Of a DNA stretch of 24,724 nucleotides, positions 14,369 to 22,279 are shown in pieces. The DNA is from an uncultured Candidatus Midichloriaceae bacterium. GTDB taxonomy: Bacteria; Pseudomonadota; Alphaproteobacteria; Rickettsiales; Midichloriaceae. The notes under the pieces were generated by a model that made no database searches, was not told where the DNA came from, and saw only the letters and a program-made list of their open reading frames with translations. The stretch spans positions 1-24,724 of the forward strand of contig CAJQNX010000056.1 in the NCBI GenBank assembly GCA_905479795.1, given 5' to 3'. Each line of letters opens with the position of its first letter. The first letter of the stretch is position 1. The position numbers were made by a program, and so were the translations under genes.

Positions 14369-15181
14369 ATGAAATATTCATCGCAGCAGAATTTATATCT
14401 CACCGAACAGCAGTGTAAACAGTATGACACAGAAGGCTTTGTTATAGTCAGAAAATTGTTTTCAAAAAATGAGATATTAGAAATAGCTCGGCATGCAAAT
14501 CTCCTGAAAGAAATGGCGTTTAAGTTAGCAAATAATATAGATGACAAGGTAATGCACAAAGGTACTCAATTTGTCATTTCGCACAAAAATAAAAAACCTA
14601 GTATTGATCGCATCGTATGGGCAGGAGCAATTGAGCCTAAATTGCTGGAATTTGGGCACATGTCAAAAATAACCTACCCTGTTGCTCAATTGTTGCAATC
14701 CCAATATGCAGATCATTTAATTAATCAGCTACATTATAAATTACCTAATGATGGTGTTAAATTTGGTTGGCATATAGATTTGCAAAACAGAATAAAATTT
14801 GATACTAATTGGAACGATGTTGGTAGAAACGGAAGTTTTGTCCAAGTTATTACCGCAGTTGATGAGCACAACATAAGCAATGGACCTTTAAGAGTAATAC
14901 CTGGTATTGATAAAAACGGTCCACCAAAATTTCCATATATGTGCGATGATTTAGAATTGTCAAAAACAATAGATATTAATCAATCTATCATGCTTCTATT
15001 ATCTCCAGGAGATACCGTATTTCTCCATCCATGGATACCTCACTCTAGCCTACCAAATAAGTCTGTTATAGAAAGAAAAACTTTTCTCAACGGGTTTTCA
15101 TTACCTGGAGCAAATAAAAAACCATACCCTGGTGTTGGAAGCGCTGAAAAAATATGCCTTAGCAAGGAGGATACCAAATAA
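14369..15181 (+). CDS. Phytanoyl-CoA dioxygenase (PhyH) family oxygenase
   Basis: Fe(II)/2-oxoglutarate-dependent oxygenase of the PhyH family, 270 aa. The N-terminus has LTEQQCKQYDTEGFVIVRKLF, the usual family opening. Iron ligands are His-x-Asp in GWHIDLQN (about residues 133-140) and the distal His in LHPWIPHSSLPN (about 219-230). An Arg in ERKTFLNGF (about 236-244) would bind 2-oxoglutarate. The substrate is unknown; bacterial members hydroxylate a wide range of small molecules. 262 bases separate it from the caspase-like gene, with a Lys-rich decayed stretch between. Its stop overlaps the former start of the next gene and its last codons contain a perfect AAGGAGG site for it, so it was once the first gene of a two-gene operon. 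Start ATG 14369 has no clear Shine-Dalgarno. Confidence 0.85.
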   Translation: MKYSSQQNLYLTEQQCKQYDTEGFVIVRKLFSKNEILEIARHANLLKEMAFKLANNIDDKVMHKGTQFVISHKNKKPSIDRIVWAGAIEPKLLEFGHMSKITYPVAQLLQSQYADHLINQLHYKLPNDGVKFGWHIDLQNRIKFDTNWNDVGRNGSFVQVITAVDEHNISNGPLRVIPGIDKNGPPKFPYMCDDLELSKTIDINQSIMLLLSPGDTVFLHPWIPHSSLPNKSVIERKTFLNGFSLPGANKKPYPGVGSAEKICLSKEDTK

Positions 15182-15639
15182 ATATATATAAATTTCACTC
15201 AAAAAATACAATACTATTAGATAAGGATTTTATAGAAAAATAATTACCTTATGGATATGATAATTATTCTCAAGCTATGGAAGCAGCAATAAAAATACAT
15301 AAAGTATTACCTATACAATACAAGGGTAGCAAACAAGATTATACTTTTTACAACACCCTTAATCATCAAGTATTAGAGAAAGAATCCGAGTGCATGGCTA
15401 AATACTTTGGTGAAAAACCAACTGATAAAAATATATTAGATCATATACTTCCAGTTTCATCATCCAGACCTTATCTAACTGGGGACGAGTTGGACATTTT
15501 AAATTATTTAGAGGATGAGAGCTTCATATCTGAATTAAATGAACAATTTGTATATCAATTTAAATCATATGTAAATGATAGCATTATTGCTCAAACTATT
15601 AATGATTTAGGATTGAATGAAAAAAACACCCCACGATGA
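15178..15639 (+). pseudogene. Unknown gene downstream of PhyH, with lost start codon and early stop
   Basis: A perfect Shine-Dalgarno AAGGAGG (15164-15170) is followed 7 bases later by ATA (15178-15180) where ATG is expected. The PhyH stop is TAA within AAATAAATA; a single G-to-A change from ATGA would both remove this start and turn the PhyH stop from TGA to TAA. In the same frame the sequence reads NIYKFHSKNTILLDKDFIEK, then TAA at 15241-15243, then continues LPYGYDNYSQAMEAA and on to the stop at 15637-15639. Intact it would be about 153 aa. An ATG at 15277 could give a 120-aa product lacking the N-terminus. No domain is recognised; helical content looks high. Most likely a recent pseudogene. 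Confidence 0.65.
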
Positions 15640-15747
15640 TCTTTAAAGCAATTTAGTACATAATAATTTCTAAGGGAAAGTTGCTATTCTCATCTTTCCT
15701 TCTTCTTTTTTTAGAATTAAAAAGAATGAAATGGATCATATTTACAA

Positions 15748-16494
15748 TTAAATCTTCATATTATCATAAGCGGCGATAATATTTTTAGGCAATATCTTTG
15801 ACATTTCTTCATATTCAATTTCATGCCCCATATGCACAAGCACTGCTAATTTTGGCTTCACTCTTTCTATCAATAACAAAGATTTTTCAAGATACGAGTG
15901 CGTTGGCGCATACGAATACCTTAAACAATCCACAATCCATACATCTAAATTTTCTAATTTTGCCAAAGATTCTTCTGGTATTTCATTAAAATCTGTAGAA
16001 TACGCTACATTATCTAGCCTTATGCCTTGTGAAATAATAGAACCGTGAATTTGATCAAATGCAACAACATTTATATCACCTATTTTTTGAAATGGATCAA
16101 GTTTAATTCTTTTGAGCAAAGGATAATACAATGGATCAGAGGTTTGAAAAATATAATCATACCTCTTATTTAATTTGTCAAAAGTGACATCATCAATATA
16201 TGCATCAATTGGCTGTCTATTTTTACATAATCTTCTTGCATCATCTATACCCGCCACATGATCAGAATGGTCATGCGTGTATATAATTGCATCAATTCGC
16301 CTAATATCATTCTCAAGACACTGTTGCCTTAAATCTGGAGATGTATCTATGAGTATTTTGGTTTTTTGCGTTTCCACAAATATAGAGGCTCTTTTTCTTT
16401 TGTTTTTTATATTTTCTGATTTACATACGAAGCAATCGCAATTTAAACTCGGCACTCCATGAGAACTCCCACATCCTAAAATAGTAACTTGCAT
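15748..16494 (-). CDS. Metallo-beta-lactamase-fold hydrolase, PhnP-like
   Basis: MBL-fold phosphodiesterase, 248 aa. The zinc motif THDHSDH is at residues 73-79, and VHMGHEIEYEEM with the C-terminal His lies at about 221-232. The N-terminal GCGSSHGVP and the Cys cluster CDCFVCKS (19-26) match the structural zinc site of PhnP-type enzymes. PhnP acts on cyclic phosphoribose phosphodiesters, but there is no phn cluster here. In alphaproteobacteria an MBL protein of this kind commonly follows tatD, as it does here with an 8-base gap. A role in nucleotide or RNA-end turnover is inferred. Confidence 0.87.
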   Translation of the reverse strand: MQVTILGCGSSHGVPSLNCDCFVCKSENIKNKRKRASIFVETQKTKILIDTSPDLRQQCLENDIRRIDAIIYTHDHSDHVAGIDDARRLCKNRQPIDAYIDDVTFDKLNKRYDYIFQTSDPLYYPLLKRIKLDPFQKIGDINVVAFDQIHGSIISQGIRLDNVAYSTDFNEIPEESLAKLENLDVWIVDCLRYSYAPTHSYLEKSLLLIERVKPKLAVLVHMGHEIEYEEMSKILPKNIIAAYDNMKI

Positions 16495-16502
16495 TTTTTA
16501 TT

Positions 16503-17279
16503 TTAAACCTTAGCTTTGTTAAATAAATCAAAAAAATTATTTGTCGTTGTATCTATAAAATCGTTTAAGTCTACATCTAGTAACTTAGCCATAAATTCTG
16601 CAGTATATTTAATATATGAGGGTTCATTATCCTTACCTCTCATCGGAACTGGCGCTAAATATGGTGCATCCGTTTCTATCAAAATTCTTTCAAGAGGTAC
16701 TTCTTTAAATATCTGCTGTATATCTTTTGCATTTTTAAATGTAACAATTCCAGAAGCTGAAATGTATAATCCCATATCTAAGCATTCTTTAGCAAGCCAA
16801 CTACTTGCAGTAAAGCAATGAATCACTCCTGAAAATTTCTTCTTAGCCATATGTTTTTGCAAAATATCAACCGTGTCTTTATCAGCCTCTCTAGTATGCA
16901 CTATTATAGGTAACGATGATTCTTGAGATGCTATTATATGCTCAATAAAACTTTCCTTTTGAGCTCCTTTATTATCCTTTGAGTAATAATAATCCAAACC
17001 CGTCTCCCCAATACCAATCAACTTATCCCTGTTAGTATATCTCAATATTTCTTCAGCTTTTACCACCCCTTCTTCAGCCAAATTCAATGGATGGTTTCCA
17101 ATAGAACAGAAAACATTTTCATTGGAATGACTGATACTATATATACTCTCAAATTCACTTATTTTAGTGCATATTGTTTGCAACACATCAACACCATTCT
17201 TTCTTGCACGCTCTATAACACCTTCCAAGTCATCACTAAGCACTTTAAAGTCAAGATGGCAATGGGAATCAACTATCAT
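16503..17279 (-). CDS. tatD: TatD-family metal-dependent DNase
   Basis: TIM-barrel hydrolase of the amidohydrolase superfamily, 258 aa, acting as a 3'-5' exonuclease/DNase on nucleic acid ends. Signatures: MIVDSHCHLDF (His6, His8), IGETGLDYYY (about 93-102) with the metal-binding Glu, PIIVHTREAD (about 124-133), GVIHCFTA (about 150-157) and IETDAPYLAP (about 201-210). It lies 14 bases after nrdB and 8 before the PhnP-like gene, forming an operon of nucleic acid/nucleotide enzymes. Confidence 0.94.
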   Translation of the reverse strand: MIVDSHCHLDFKVLSDDLEGVIERARKNGVDVLQTICTKISEFESIYSISHSNENVFCSIGNHPLNLAEEGVVKAEEILRYTNRDKLIGIGETGLDYYYSKDNKGAQKESFIEHIIASQESSLPIIVHTREADKDTVDILQKHMAKKKFSGVIHCFTASSWLAKECLDMGLYISASGIVTFKNAKDIQQIFKEVPLERILIETDAPYLAPVPMRGKDNEPSYIKYTAEFMAKLLDVDLNDFIDTTTNNFFDLFNKAKV

Positions 17280-17293
17280 GATTTATAACCCAA

Positions 17294-18280
17294 TCAATCT
17301 TTTGGCTTGTCTTTGAAAATTATAAATGCATCTTCCCAAGAGCCAGTAGTAGCAGATTTAGCATATTCTGTAACCCTATTTTCAAAAAAATTGGTGTGCT
17401 CGGGAGCATTAAGAATCTCGTCTAACCATGGAAGAGGATTTCTTTGTACCTTGTATATACTCTCCAATCCTAATTGGTTTAATCTCCTATCAGCTACAAA
17501 CCTAATATAACTTTTGATATCGTGTTGATCCATTCCTTCAATAGCGCCTTCAAATTGAAATGAAAGATCAATAAAAGCATCCTCATGATGAACAATATCC
17601 CTACATGCTTGGTAAAGAAAATTTTTCAATTCATCATTCCAAATTTCTTTATTCTCGCTAATAAAAGTTTTGAATAACTTTATAATCGATAAAGTGTGCA
17701 ATGTCTCATCTCTAACTGACCAAGCAACAATTTGCCCCATACCTTTCATTTTGCCAAATCTTTGAAAATTAAGCAACATTGCAAATGAAGCAAATAGCTG
17801 AAGTCCTTCTGTAAATGCACCAAAAACTGCAAGAGTCTTCGCAATATCAATTTTAGTATCAACATTAAATTGTTGCATATAATCATATTTATCTTTCATC
17901 TCTTTGTATTTCATGAAAGCTTGATACTCTACTTCAGGTATTCCCAATGTATCTAAAAGGTGAGAATATGCATCGATATGAATTGTCTCCATATTAGAAA
18001 AAGCCGAGAGCATCATTTGAATTTCAATTGGTTTAAAAATCTTTGAATAATGCTGCATGTAGCAATTATTAACTTCAATATCTGCTTGTGTGAAAAACCT
18101 AAATATTTGTGTTAAAAGATGCTTTTCATTCTCTGACAACTTTTTTCTCCAATCTTGCACATCATCTGCCATTGGCACTTCTTCAGGAAGCCAATGTATT
18201 TGCTGCTGTTTTTTCCAAGCATCGTATGCCCAAGGATAATGAAACGGTTTAAAAATAGGTTCTGCATTTAATAAAGACAT
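17294..18280 (-). CDS. nrdB: Ribonucleotide reductase class Ia, beta subunit
   Basis: Small (R2) subunit that holds the diiron-tyrosyl radical cofactor used by NrdA to make deoxyribonucleotides. 328 aa. The cofactor residues can be placed: Asp67, Glu98 and His101 (METIHIDAY), the radical Tyr105, Glu158 (GAFTEGL), and Glu192/His195 (VRDETLH), matching E. coli Asp84, Glu115, His118, Tyr122, Glu204, Glu238 and His241. nrdA is not in the window. A promoter-like TTGTAA/TATAAA pair lies 31 to 59 bases upstream, and a CtrA-like motif lies 35 bases farther. It heads an operon with tatD and the PhnP-like gene. It is divergent from udk and the nucleoside transporter, so dNTP supply genes face nucleoside salvage genes. 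Confidence 0.96.
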   Translation of the reverse strand: MSLLNAEPIFKPFHYPWAYDAWKKQQQIHWLPEEVPMADDVQDWRKKLSENEKHLLTQIFRFFTQADIEVNNCYMQHYSKIFKPIEIQMMLSAFSNMETIHIDAYSHLLDTLGIPEVEYQAFMKYKEMKDKYDYMQQFNVDTKIDIAKTLAVFGAFTEGLQLFASFAMLLNFQRFGKMKGMGQIVAWSVRDETLHTLSIIKLFKTFISENKEIWNDELKNFLYQACRDIVHHEDAFIDLSFQFEGAIEGMDQHDIKSYIRFVADRRLNQLGLESIYKVQRNPLPWLDEILNAPEHTNFFENRVTEYAKSATTGSWEDAFIIFKDKPKD

Positions 18281-18310
18281 AATGATTTTTTTTACAATAA
18301 TCCTACTTGC

Positions 18311-18339
18311 TTTATAGATTTTTTTTAACCCTTTTACAA
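18311..18339 (-). promoter_or_regulatory. Predicted promoter of nrdB
   Basis: On the minus strand, TTGTAA (18339-18334) and TATAAA (18316-18311) are separated by 17 bases; the -10 box ends 31 bases before the nrdB ATG. No other candidate in the gap fits as well. The region is AT-rich, so chance matches are possible. Confidence 0.45.
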
Positions 18340-18373
18340 TTAAATATTTATTTATTTTGATTCAAATTTATTT

Positions 18374-18392
18374 TGTTAACTTAATTGTAACA
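18374..18392. promoter_or_regulatory. CtrA-box-like near-palindrome, copy 2
   Basis: TGTTAACTTAATTGTAACA, 18 of 19 identical to copy 1 at 12751-12769. On the minus strand it reads TTAC-N7-TTAAC, one mismatch from the CtrA consensus TTAA-N7-TTAAC. It sits in the divergent region between nrdB and the udk operon. CtrA control of DNA-precursor synthesis would fit a cell-cycle regulator, but that is inference. Confidence 0.4.
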
Positions 18393-18463
18393 CTTAATCA
18401 GTATATTTAGAAAAATAATCATAAAGTCATAACTTTATGCTACCAAATTAACTACAAATTATA

Positions 18464-18616
18464 ATGGTTAAAAAAAATGAAATAATGGACTCCAAAAGAG
18501 CCCTGATATTACCTCAAAAACCAAATAAAATACCTTTGTTTTATGGCTATTTACATCATCAATTTCACTTATCTATTGCATATAGATTGGTTTGTGATAG
18601 TTTACTAAAAATTTGA
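18464..18616 (+). CDS. Small unknown protein, 50 aa
   Basis: ORF of 50 codons from ATG 18464 to TGA 18614-18616, ending 17 bases before the udk start on the same strand. It begins MVKKNEIMDSKRALILPQ, followed by a Pro/Lys segment and an aromatic/His-rich stretch (FYGYLHHQFHLSIAYR). The amino acid make-up is more varied than expected for chance translation of AT-rich DNA. No family is recognised and no clear Shine-Dalgarno is seen. It could be a small protein of the udk operon, a remnant of a larger gene, or chance. Confidence 0.35.
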   Translation: MVKKNEIMDSKRALILPQKPNKIPLFYGYLHHQFHLSIAYRLVCDSLLKI

Positions 18617-18633
18617 AGCTTTAGGATAAAATA

Positions 18634-19260
18634 ATGCCGAACATCATAATAGGTGTATCAGGACCTTCTGGCTCAGGAAAAAGTCTATTCAGTAAGAGTA
18701 TTTCAAGTAATTTTGATTTAAATAATGAAGTTATAATCATTAGTGAAGATGGCTATTATAAAAGTCGTCCAGATCTAACTTTTGAAGAAAGAAGCATCCA
18801 AAATTATGATCACCCTGATGCGTTTGAACATGAATTACTCTTTCAGCATTTACTAGATCTTAAATCAGGAAAAGCAGTAAATATTCCTCAATATGATTAT
18901 GTTAGTCACCTAAGAAAGAAAGAAACCACAAAAATACTACCCTGCTCAGCAATTATCCTTGAAGGAATTTTACTGTTAGCTGATAAAAAAATAAGGGAAC
19001 TAACCGACATAAAGATATATATGGATTCCCCTCTTGATATTTGCTTGTCTAGAAGAATATATAGAGATTCAGTTGAAAGAGGGCGTGACATAGCATCCGT
19101 TATAACTCAATACAATAATCATGTCAGACCTATGTATTTTAAATTTGTTGAGCCATCTAGAAAGCATGCCGACATTATTGTGCCTAAAGGAGGTAAAAAT
19201 CATATAGCAATTGATATAATACAAGCAAAAATCGCAAAATTAATTAGCCAAAAAACATAA
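18634..19260 (+). CDS. udk: Uridine/cytidine kinase
   Basis: Phosphorylates uridine and cytidine to UMP and CMP using ATP or GTP. 208 aa, the usual length. The P-loop GVSGPSGSGKS is at residues 7-17, followed by a strand and SEDGYYKSRPDLTFEERS (about 37-54) and the NYDHPDAF motif (about 58-65) typical of uridine kinase. Further along are VILEGILLL-like IILEGILLL (about 107-115) and the lid segment RRIYRDSVERGRD (about 135-147). AGGA lies 7 bases before the ATG. Its stop overlaps the next start as TAATG, so transporter and kinase are made together: import followed by trapping through phosphorylation. Confidence 0.94.
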   Translation: MPNIIIGVSGPSGSGKSLFSKSISSNFDLNNEVIIISEDGYYKSRPDLTFEERSIQNYDHPDAFEHELLFQHLLDLKSGKAVNIPQYDYVSHLRKKETTKILPCSAIILEGILLLADKKIRELTDIKIYMDSPLDICLSRRIYRDSVERGRDIASVITQYNNHVRPMYFKFVEPSRKHADIIVPKGGKNHIAIDIIQAKIAKLISQKT

Positions 19261-20483
19261 TGCAATATTTTCACTGTATATTAACAATTTCCTTAACCTT
19301 ATTAATTGCTTTTTTAATAAGTAAAGATAGAAAAAAAATAAAATATAAAACCGTTGCACTTGGTTTATTTTTTCAATTATTATTTGCTGTCATTCTTTTT
19401 AAAATTCCAGCTATATCCAATATATTTTTCGGATTTAATACTGTCTTAGAAGCCATTTCAAAATCCACCACTCATGCAACAACATTTGTTTTTGGTGGTT
19501 TAGCAAATCCACCAGAACAATCTGGTCTTGGTTATATTCTTGCTTTTCAAGGATTTCCAGTCCTAATTACGATTTCTGCATTGAGTTCGGTTTTAACTTA
19601 TTGGAAAATATTACCATTTATTATTAATATCTTCTCAATGATCTTCAGAAAAATATTGAACATAGGTGGAACTTTAGGATTTGCTGTATCTGCCAATATA
19701 TTTTCTGGGATGAGTGAGACTCCATTAGTTATAAATACTTATCTAAAACGTTTGACGCATAGCGAGATTTTTTCACTTATGGTTTGTGGCACTTCGGCTG
19801 TTGCAAGCTCGGTTATGGTGCTTTATTCAATGATTTTAAAGCCAATTGCAGAAAACCCACTAGGTCACATAATCACTTCAGTTTTAATTAGTATACCTGC
19901 ATCATTGGTTATTTCTAGAATTATGATTCCAGAAACTGATGAAGTTTCAGAAGGCAAGGATTCAAATTATTCCCAAGCAAAAAATACACTAGATGCACTT
20001 TATACCGGTATTATTGACGGAGGAAAAGTAATTGTAACAATTCTTGCAATGCTAATAGGTTTTATTGCATTAATTGACTTACTTAATCAAATCATTATTG
20101 CTATCAACCCTACCGAATACGACATAACAATTCAAAAAGTTTTAGGTTGGATCATGTATCCAGTTGCTTGGATCATAGGCATTCCATCCAATGAAGCTGG
20201 TATTGCGGGTTCGCTTTTAGGGACAAAATTGATATTAAATGAAATAATTTCATTTCAAGAGTTGGTAAGAATTAGTGCCGAGCTAAGCTTTAAAACAAAA
20301 ATAATGATGATATATGCCCTATGCAGTTTTGCTAATCTAGGAAGCATTGGGGTTATGATTGGGGTTTATGGAACACTTATACCTGAACGAAAATCTGAAG
20401 TAATCAAATTAGGTTTCAAAGCAATTTTAGCTGGTACATTAGTCAATCTTTCAATTGCAAGCATCATTGGGGCTTTAATTTGA
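19260..20483 (+). CDS. nupC: Concentrative nucleoside transporter (CNT/NupC family)
   Basis: Inner-membrane nucleoside symporter of the CNT family, 407 aa with about ten hydrophobic helices. Family marks are the FVFGGLANP region (about residues 77-85), the QGFPVLITISALSSVL helix, SANIFSGMSETPLVINTYL (about 144-162) in the substrate-binding core, GTSAVASSVMVLY, and the second repeat IIGIPSNEAGIAGSLLGTK (about 304-322) with a conserved Glu. It starts on the last base of the udk stop (TAATG). Together they import host nucleosides and convert pyrimidine nucleosides to monophosphates. The choice of H+ or Na+ coupling cannot be read here. Confidence 0.93.
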   Translation: MQYFHCILTISLTLLIAFLISKDRKKIKYKTVALGLFFQLLFAVILFKIPAISNIFFGFNTVLEAISKSTTHATTFVFGGLANPPEQSGLGYILAFQGFPVLITISALSSVLTYWKILPFIINIFSMIFRKILNIGGTLGFAVSANIFSGMSETPLVINTYLKRLTHSEIFSLMVCGTSAVASSVMVLYSMILKPIAENPLGHIITSVLISIPASLVISRIMIPETDEVSEGKDSNYSQAKNTLDALYTGIIDGGKVIVTILAMLIGFIALIDLLNQIIIAINPTEYDITIQKVLGWIMYPVAWIIGIPSNEAGIAGSLLGTKLILNEIISFQELVRISAELSFKTKIMMIYALCSFANLGSIGVMIGVYGTLIPERKSEVIKLGFKAILAGTLVNLSIASIIGALI

Positions 20484-20586
20484 ATACATTAATAGTAAAA
20501 AGTAAGCAGTAAAAATGCAAAATAATTGCAAATTTGATTAAAACTAGTGTAAAGTTTTAGTAGCTGAATTTATTGAATATCCCCCT

Positions 20587-21153
20587 ATGAAGGAATACAA
20601 TGATACTAGGAAAGTAGAAGATCTAGATCCCAAGATCCTTGCTGAAGCAATTGAAATTGCGAGGAATCTCCAAGCTAACTCCTCAAACAACTCTGCTGCT
20701 TCTAAAGATATCACAAAGCACAAAAGCATTCTTTCGAAACTATTAGAATACTTAATACTGAATCAAGATAATCCAAACATGGACTTATCGTTAATAATAT
20801 TTCTTGAAAAGGCTTTAGGTATCACTAAATCTCAGAAAAAAAAGAAAGACAAAGAGCAAGAAGAAGAAAAAGAAGAAGAATTGTCTGAAGAGCAGAAAAA
20901 AATTAGATATCAACAAATTATGTATGAAGCATATAAAATTTTAAATCCTGAAAGAATAGCTGGTGAGACAAGCTTAGAAAATTTTCTTAGTAACGTTATC
21001 ACACGAGGCATTGAAGTTGCACGAGAATACGATGGAGCACAATACGAACATGATTTTTCAAAAAAAGAAATAAATGATCTTGATTCGTATAAAGAAAGCT
21101 TCGTTGACAAATTAAAATCATCTGGTCATAGAGGTGGTGGAAGGGGACTGTAA
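20587..21153 (+). CDS. Unknown Lys/Glu-rich protein
   Basis: 188 aa, no recognised domain. The first 45 residues are polar with a helix (DPKILAEAIEIARNL) and Ser/Asn runs. Residues 83-99 are a nearly uninterrupted Lys/Glu stretch (QKKKKDKEQEEEKEEEL), probably a charged helix or coiled coil. The later part (QQIMYEAYKILNPER...) is helical, and the last residues are Gly/Arg-rich (GHRGGGRGL). No signal peptide or membrane helix. The ATG has no Shine-Dalgarno, and the frame is open upstream to about 20547 with no other ATG. 103 bases separate it from the transporter, so it may have its own promoter. Similar charged cytoplasmic proteins of intracellular bacteria are often secreted effectors, but nothing here proves it. 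Confidence 0.6.
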   Translation: MKEYNDTRKVEDLDPKILAEAIEIARNLQANSSNNSAASKDITKHKSILSKLLEYLILNQDNPNMDLSLIIFLEKALGITKSQKKKKDKEQEEEKEEELSEEQKKIRYQQIMYEAYKILNPERIAGETSLENFLSNVITRGIEVAREYDGAQYEHDFSKKEINDLDSYKESFVDKLKSSGHRGGGRGL

Positions 21154-21287
21154 TTTTCAAAGTACTGATAAATATAGATATTTTTTACTATAAAATACAA
21201 AAATCCTTCATAATAACAATTGTCATTTGTTAAAAATAAACCATAGCAATAATTTATCTATGTTTATCAACACTCCTCCTAATATTG

Positions 21288-22028
21288 TTATAATTCAGTA
21301 TGCTCAAATTCATTAGAAGAGGAAGATTCCAGAACGTCAGCTTGAGATGATGTATTGTAAAGGCTATAAAGCTGAGAATCAACAGCATTAGGAATATAAA
21401 ATAATATTTCTGATACTTCAACAGCAATCCTCATTGTAACCTCACCAGGCGAGATATATTCAACACCGTCAAGTATAGCAGTTTGAACCACTGGGATTAC
21501 AAAACCATCGTGCTCTGCCATATGGCCTAAAAAATTCACAAATTTTTCAACTGCTTGATTCAGATCATCTGACTCAAAATAAAATTCTGCAGATTAAATC
21601 ATTTTATCAAATAAATAATTATATACTGAAGCCTTCATATATTGAAAAGCCATAATTTTGCCCAACTTACTATAGTAAGGAGTACTGGCACTACCTTGTT
21701 CAAACACTACAAGATTATTGCCATTTTTATAACAATCTATTTCTTTTTGGATCCTTGATACAACTATCCCATGCTCTTGTTTAAAATTCCCTAACGAAAA
21801 CAATGGCTCATAATATTTTTGTTTAACCTCATCTGAGCATGATATAATTGATAATCTTGCATTATATGTTGCATCTATACCCTCGCCAATTGCTTGATTA
21901 GTATCAACTACAAAGGGTTGCTTAAAACCATAATAGTATTTTGAAATAATATTATTAATACCATCGATAGCCATAGTAGAATCGCCAAACCATTCTTTAA
22001 AGTCAACTGTATAATAATTTGCACGCAT
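21288..22028 (-). pseudogene. Unknown gene split by an in-frame stop codon
   Basis: Two minus-strand ORFs, 22028-21594 (144 aa) and the stretch down to 21288, share one frame and are separated by a single TAA (21596-21594). The frame between them is open and codes for SAEFYFESDDLNQAVEKF, leading without a break into the second part, so a single 245-aa protein is restored if the stop is a sense codon. The upstream part begins MRANYYTVDFKEWFGDS and contains VVDTNQAIGEGIDATYNARL. The downstream part has a beta-rich segment (FVIPVVQTAILDGVEY) and a Ser/Glu-rich acidic tail. No family is recognised. Probably a recent nonsense mutation, although a truncated 144-aa product may still be made. Confidence 0.65.
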
Positions 22029-22279
22029 TGACGAAGTGGTTAAAAATTCAAAGATGGAGGTATATATTCTAGCAAGTTAAAAATGTTTTTATGTAAGGAA
22101 TTGATTTTGATATAAACATAGTTACTACCTATTGGTTGATTTCACATAGAGCAATTAATTCTAAAGTCAATTATATGTTGCATAAATTCAATGTAAATCG
22201 CACTTGTGCATCAAACATTTATGTACTAGATTTTAGTGTAAAATCTGCTATATTTCATTTCAGAACAATATCAAAAGCC

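Noticed and set aside
21214..21232. 6-bp hairpin (TAACAA/TTGTTA) between convergent genes as a terminator
   Set aside because: All-AT-rich short stem with no T run; too weak to call.
22136..22279. 48-residue N-terminal extension of the MiaB frame from a TTG start
   Set aside because: The MiaB family starts at about the ATG at 22280 (KKLYIKTYGCQMN); the extension has no family match and begins at a weak start codon.
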